Origin: MKRK01 sp001896915
Lineage (GTDB): Bacteria; Bacillota; Clostridia; Oscillospirales; Acutalibacteraceae
Length of the DNA: 9,956 nucleotides
NCBI GenBank assembly: GCA_937973935.1
Contig: CALJJF010000094.1
Coordinates: 1 to 9,956 of the forward strand
Reading direction: 5' to 3'
A program made the translations under genes and the position numbers. The notes under the pieces are model-generated. The model did not search any database, was not told the origin of the DNA, and saw only the letters and a list, made by a program, of their open reading frames with translations. Shown here piece after piece: positions 6,908 through 9,956 of the stretch; the first letter of the stretch is position 1; every line of letters begins with the position of its first letter.

Positions 6908-7612
6908 TCAATCTCCTCCAAACTTATATCCCAGCCCGTGTATTGTCAGAACATAGACAGGCTCTTTGCTGTTATCCTCAATTTTTTGCCGTAGATTTTT
7001 GATATGTGTATCTATTGTTCTGTCATATCCCTCGAATATACCGTGAAAGGCAATTTCAATCAGCTCATCCCGTGTAAACACCTTCCCGGGATATTTCATA
7101 AGCGCAGAGAGAATTTTACGTTCGCTTGGGGTTAAATTCACCTCTACCCCCTTTTTGCAAAAAATGTTTTTTTCAAAATCCACCACCAAATCACCATGAT
7201 GCCATGAGTTTTTGATGACAAGGGGGACAAGATCATTTTCTGCTCTACGTAACACAACTTCCACACGGGCAGCCAGTAATTTAAGGCTGAACGGTTTTAC
7301 AATGTAATCATCCGCACCCATATTGAGACCTTTCAACTGACTGGCTTCCTCCGATTTTGCAGTTAGCATGATGATAGGAACACGTGATTTTTTCCGGATG
7401 GCAGCGCAAACCTGCTCTCCTGAAATGTCCGGAAGCATAAGGTCTAAAATAACCAATGACACATTATGCTTCTCAAAAAGCTCCAGTGCGCTATATCCGT
7501 TTTCTGCCTCGAATACACAATACCCTTTGGTTATCATAAAAGAAGCAACTGCATCCAGGATCTTCGGCTCATCATCCACTACCAATATATTTTTGTTAAT
7601 CGGCAAATCCAT
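6908..7612 (-). CDS. OmpR/PhoB-family response regulator
   Basis: The product is a 234-residue DNA-binding regulator phosphorylated by the kinase encoded just downstream. The receiver domain spans about 8-122 with the acidic pair Asp13/Asp14, phospho-acceptor Asp57 in ILDLMLP, Thr84 in MLTAK and Lys106 in VKPF. The winged-helix effector domain spans about 137-232, with 'LTPSERKIL', 'RTIDTHIKNLRQKI' as recognition helix region and 'GLGYKF' in the wing. The ATG at 7612 sits only 3 nt after AAGGAGG; the TTG two codons later has 9-nt spacing and could be the real start, which changes only two residues. It lies 58 nt after copZ on the same strand, which suggests it belongs to, or controls, the copper operon. 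Direct targets cannot be read from the sequence. Confidence 0.96.
   Translation of the reverse strand: MDLPINKNILVVDDEPKILDAVASFMITKGYCVFEAENGYSALELFEKHNVSLVILDLMLPDISGEQVCAAIRKKSRVPIIMLTAKSEEASQLKGLNMGADDYIVKPFSLKLLAARVEVVLRRAENDLVPLVIKNSWHHGDLVVDFEKNIFCKKGVEVNLTPSERKILSALMKYPGKVFTRDELIEIAFHGIFEGYDRTIDTHIKNLRQKIEDNSKEPVYVLTIHGLGYKFGGD
6913..6919 (-). promoter_or_regulatory. Ribosome binding site of the histidine kinase, inside the response regulator gene
   Basis: GGAGGAG encodes the last Gly-Gly-Asp of the regulator and lies 6 nt before the kinase ATG. Stop TGA and start ATG are one base apart, so ribosomes can reinitiate and keep the two proteins in ratio. Confidence 0.7.
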
Positions 7613-7638
7613 TCCCCTCCTTCATCATGCAATAACAA

Positions 7639-7660
7639 GGAACCGTAGCATGTACGGTCC
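7639..7660 (-). other. Intergenic hairpin between copZ and the response regulator
   Basis: On the minus strand GGACCGTA pairs with TACGGTTCC (6 continuous pairs, a one-base bulge, then 2 G-C pairs) around a 5-6 nt loop. It is followed by TTGTTATTG, a poor T-tract. It could be a partial terminator, an RNA processing site or a stability element that lowers expression of the regulator and kinase relative to copZ. Confidence 0.4.
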
Positions 7661-7670
7661 CCATGATATA

Positions 7671-7880
7671 TTACCGGATCACATCATAACCCTGGTCTTC
7701 AATTTCCTGTGCAATGATATTCAACGGACTTTGTGCTGTGTCATGTTCCACTGTGACGGTTCCTGCTTTCAGATCAACCGCTACGTAAGTTACACCCGGC
7801 AATGCACCCACCGCTTTTGTAACCGCTTTTACGCAATGTTCACAGGACATCCCTTCTACTTTTAATATTGATTTTTCCAT
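7671..7880 (-). CDS. copZ: CopZ-like copper chaperone (single heavy-metal-associated domain)
   Basis: This 69-residue cytosolic protein is one complete HMA ferredoxin-like domain, the usual length for CopZ. The metal site is GMSCEHC (residues 10-16) with Cys13 and Cys16 binding Cu(I). The rest follows the fold, with 'VTKAVGALPGVTYVAVDLKAGTVTV' as helix 1 through strands 2 and 3 and the ending 'IEDQGYDVI', which includes the tyrosine common in bacterial CopZ. It would carry Cu(I) to the CopA ATPase encoded upstream in the same direction. It is separated from the lipoprotein gene by 113 nt that contain a terminator-like hairpin, so it may be made at a different level from copA. Confidence 0.93.
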   Translation of the reverse strand: MEKSILKVEGMSCEHCVKAVTKAVGALPGVTYVAVDLKAGTVTVEHDTAQSPLNIIAQEIEDQGYDVIR

Positions 7881-7901
7881 GATCCTATTCCCTTTCTGTT
7901 G

Positions 7902-7939
7902 AAAAACAACCCCGTTACTCCCTTTAAGGTCGGATGTTG
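7902..7939 (-). terminator. Terminator-like hairpin or attenuator between the lipoprotein gene and copZ
   Basis: On the minus strand CAACATCCG (7939-7931) pairs with CGGGGTTG (7914-7907): 8 pairs with one bulged A and one G-U, enclosing a 16-nt loop that contains CCTTAAAGG. Five Ts follow directly (7906-7902). It ends only 21 nt before the copZ start codon, so full termination would leave copZ without a transcript unless a promoter overlaps. Partial termination or regulated readthrough is more likely. Confidence 0.5.
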
Positions 7940-7993
7940 ATTGTCTCTGTAACTATGTTTTGTTCACTCTGTCGCCCGGATCATCCTGCTGAC

Positions 7994-8707
7994 TTATTTC
8001 AGATTGAAAGGCTTGAGCAGTTTCCAGACCTGTTCTGTTTTGCCGTTCTCCTCAACGGGAACCTGTGCATATACCCATCCTTCAACCTTCTTTGGGTCAA
8101 CTCCTGCAGAGATGAGCGGTTCGGGATTCAGGACGAATACAATGTCTTTGTCCTGATTTTCATTGTTATAACCGTTTGTTTCCATATCCTTTGCCCACTC
8201 AAACATATTACCGTCTCCCAGTTTTACCCCGTAATGGTCAAGGGAGGTGTGATAATTAATGGAATCACGGTATTTCTCTACAATTTTTTCATAAGCCCCC
8301 AGCGGAGTGGAATCCCCCTGATAAGTCAGCTTGTCATCTCCAAGCTTTTTGCCAACCATCAGCATATCATCATATGCGGTATAATTTTTCGGTAGTTTGG
8401 TAATAGTAAGCCCGGCTTTGACAAACGGTTTGGAATCGAGCTCCAGCATCACGTCATGCAGAGGCGCTTTGCTGTAATCTTCACTCCAAATAAACCGAGC
8501 GGAACCATCCGGCGCTTCCAGTGACCAACCGACATTCAAATCATTGGCTTGCACCTGATCAGGAATTGTTTTTAGAACCTCCTCAAAGGATGTGATGGAT
8601 TGCTTTCCTACCACATCCAATCCTTTCAGTCCCGAACAAGCGGTAAGCGACGCCATCATCGCGAGTCCTGCGGCAGCCACCGCAACTGTTTTTAATGTTT
8701 TTTTCAT
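7994..8707 (-). CDS. Putative secreted lipoprotein of unknown function in the copper operon
   Basis: I do not recognise the family. The 237-residue product has a lipoprotein signal peptide: KK near the start, a hydrophobic stretch about 7-20, and the lipobox LTAC at 21-24 with Cys24 as the lipidated residue, the only cysteine in the protein. The mature part of about 214 residues is soluble-looking, rich in Lys, Asp, Gly and aromatic residues, with no CxxC, no Met- or His-rich copper motif and no later membrane helix. It starts 2 nt after the copA stop, with AAAGG about 9 nt upstream, so it is almost certainly co-transcribed and translationally coupled with copA. Context suggests a cell-surface role in copper or envelope stress; that is inference only. 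Confidence 0.85.
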   Translation of the reverse strand: MKKTLKTVAVAAAGLAMMASLTACSGLKGLDVVGKQSITSFEEVLKTIPDQVQANDLNVGWSLEAPDGSARFIWSEDYSKAPLHDVMLELDSKPFVKAGLTITKLPKNYTAYDDMLMVGKKLGDDKLTYQGDSTPLGAYEKIVEKYRDSINYHTSLDHYGVKLGDGNMFEWAKDMETNGYNNENQDKDIVFVLNPEPLISAGVDPKKVEGWVYAQVPVEENGKTEQVWKLLKPFNLK

Positions 8708-8709
8708 TA

Positions 8710-9956
8710 TTATGCACCTTTCCTTTCTTCTTTTGGAACCTTGAATCTTTTCAGACGCAAAGCGTTTGTTAAAACCGAAACAGAGCTTAGACTCATGGCG
8801 GCGGCGGCAAAAACAGGATTTAACAGCGGTCCCCCAAACAAATGAAGAACACCTGCCGCAATGGGAATCCCAACAACATTATAACCAAACGCCCAGAACA
8901 AGTTTTGTTTGATATTGCGTATGGTTTTTTTACTCAGATGAATTGCTGTGGGAACATCCATAAGATCACTGCGCATCAAAACAATATCAGCGCTTTCCAT
9001 CGCCACATCGGTACCGGAGCCGATGGCAATACCGATATCCGCTTGTGCCAGTGCCGGGGCGTCGTTGATGCCGTCGCCGACCATCGCTGTCTTGCGTCCA
9101 TCTGCTTGCAGCTTTTTAACTTCACTCGATTTATCCTGCGGCAGCACCTCAGCCAACACCCGATCAATCCCGACCTGTTTTGCAATCGCGTCTGCAGTCT
9201 TTTTGTTATCTCCGGTAATCATAGCAACTTCAATTCCCATTTTGTGCAGCCTCTGTATAGCAGCCTTGCTGGAGGGTTTCACAACGTCTGCCACAGCAAT
9301 AATCCCTGCCAACCTACCGTCCACAGCAACATACATGGGCGTTTTGCCTTCGTCGGCCAACCGATCGGACTCGGTTTCTAATATGTTAAGCAAAATACCG
9401 CGTTCATCCATCAGCTTGCGGTTGCCTGCTAAAACAGACTGCCCTTGAATGGTAGCTTCAATGCCGCGCCCGGTTATTGAATTGAAATGATCAACAATTA
9501 AGAACGCCATTCCCTTTTCCTGTGCCCCGGCGACAATGGCTTGCCCCAAAGGATGTTCAGAGCCTTTTTCCGCCGAAGCGGTGATTTGTAAAAGGCTCTC
9601 AGGGTTTGTGCCTTGGGTTGTAATCACATCCGTGACCGTGGGTTTGCCTTCTGTAATGGTACCAGTTTTATCAAATACGATTGTATTGATTTTATGAGCA
9701 GTTTCTAAAGCCTCGCCGCCTTTTATGAGTATACCGTTTTCTGCGCCCTTGCCGGTTGAGACCATAATTGCGGTCGGAGTTGCCAGTCCCAGCGCACAGG
9801 GGCAGGCAATCACGAGGACAGAGATAAATATGGTGAGGGCGAATTTAATGTCGCCACCTGTCGCGAAGAACCACGCAATACCGGAAAGCAGTGCAATCAC
9901 GCAAACGACCGGCACAAAATAACCCGATACAATATCCGCCATTTGAGCAATGGGTG
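8710..9956 (-). CDS. copA: Copper-exporting P1B-type ATPase CopA, C-terminal part (gene runs off the right edge)
   Basis: This inner-membrane pump uses ATP to export Cu(I). About 415 residues lie in the window; the frame is open to the edge, and the residues before the Met at 9942 (PIAQ) continue the family sequence, so that Met is internal. Present in order: a membrane helix pair ending in CPC (about 9804-9796), the phosphorylation motif DKTGT with its Asp at about 9672, the nucleotide-binding SEHPLG and 'GRGIEA', 'TGDN', the hinge 'GDGINDAPAL', and the last two membrane helices with 'YNVVGIPIAAG' and 'MSLSSVSV'. CPC with YN and MxxSS is the P1B-1 Cu(+) signature set. The N-terminal metal-binding domain(s), first helices and actuator TGE lie outside. 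It heads the visible minus-strand copper cluster; its promoter is not in the window. Confidence 0.95.
   Translation of the reverse strand, partial: PIAQMADIVSGYFVPVVCVIALLSGIAWFFATGGDIKFALTIFISVLVIACPCALGLATPTAIMVSTGKGAENGILIKGGEALETAHKINTIVFDKTGTITEGKPTVTDVITTQGTNPESLLQITASAEKGSEHPLGQAIVAGAQEKGMAFLIVDHFNSITGRGIEATIQGQSVLAGNRKLMDERGILLNILETESDRLADEGKTPMYVAVDGRLAGIIAVADVVKPSSKAAIQRLHKMGIEVAMITGDNKKTADAIAKQVGIDRVLAEVLPQDKSSEVKKLQADGRKTAMVGDGINDAPALAQADIGIAIGSGTDVAMESADIVLMRSDLMDVPTAIHLSKKTIRNIKQNLFWAFGYNVVGIPIAAGVLHLFGGPLLNPVFAAAAMSLSSVSVLTNALRLKRFKVPKEERKGA

Noticed and set aside
6907..6921. TTG start for the histidine kinase five codons before the ATG.
   Set aside because: It overlaps the GGAGGAG ribosome site, which is correctly spaced for the ATG at 6906.
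7641..7660. Possible CopY-type cop box (TACANNTGTA) near copZ.
   Set aside because: The segment reads ACCGTAGCATGTACGGT and does not fit TACANNTGTA; it is better explained as an RNA hairpin.
7934..8395. A 153-codon plus-strand frame opposite the lipoprotein gene, rich in hydrophobic residues.
   Set aside because: The opposite strand encodes a signal peptide with lipobox, a ribosome site and tight coupling to copA. The hydrophobic character comes from the antisense of a charged protein.
8710..9942. Treating the copA fragment as a complete 410-residue protein starting at the ATG at 9942.
   Set aside because: The frame stays open to the window edge, and the residues before that Met match the family. 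A CopA needs its upstream helices and actuator domain.

Overview
The window looks like chromosomal DNA from an anaerobic, low-to-moderate-GC Firmicute, most likely a Clostridia-class gut or fermenter lineage. This rests on strong AGGAGG-type ribosome sites, AT-rich intergenic spaces, compact operons and the family mix (a PocR-domain AraC regulator, a cysteine desulfurase/TtcA-like pair, a copA/copZ copper operon with an OmpR-type two-component system). The taxonomic guess is inference; no rRNA or tRNA gene is present to anchor it.

Left third (1-3130): a PocR-AraC transcription regulator on the minus strand is divergent from a complete L-fucose isomerase gene (fucI) on the plus strand. The roughly 200 bp between them holds a good minus-strand promoter for the regulator, an overlapping plus-strand -10 element and a 26-bp near-palindrome that is a candidate operator. 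fucI is followed directly by its own terminator, and no other fucose gene is visible. Anaerobic L-fucose breakdown yields 1,2-propanediol, and PocR domains are proposed to sense small diol-like compounds, so regulator and enzyme fit together as a sensor/catabolism pair.

Middle (3131-5400): a two-gene plus-strand operon starts from a recognisable sigma-A-type promoter. It encodes a NifS/IscS-like cysteine desulfurase and, overlapping it by 4 nt (GTGA), a TtcA-family PP-loop ATPase with an extra cysteine cluster. The pair looks like a dedicated sulfur-donor plus tRNA (or other substrate) thiolation module. A strong hairpin after it probably terminates transcription from both sides.

Right half (5400-9956): everything is on the minus strand and reads inward from the right edge. 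In order of transcription: the C-terminal part of a P1B-type Cu(+)-exporting ATPase (copA, cut by the window edge), an unrecognised lipoprotein 2 nt after it, a CopZ copper chaperone, an OmpR-family response regulator and a HAMP-type sensor histidine kinase. This looks like a copper export and handling locus with a co-located two-component system in place of a visible CsoR or CopY repressor. Two intergenic hairpins, one between the lipoprotein and copZ and one between copZ and the response regulator, may tune relative expression.

Most annotated starts here are chosen from ribosome-site spacing. The desulfurase starts at TTG, the TtcA-like gene at GTG, the AraC regulator at an internal ATG, and the kinase at an ATG one base after the regulator's stop. 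No mobile element, CRISPR array, tRNA or rRNA was seen.
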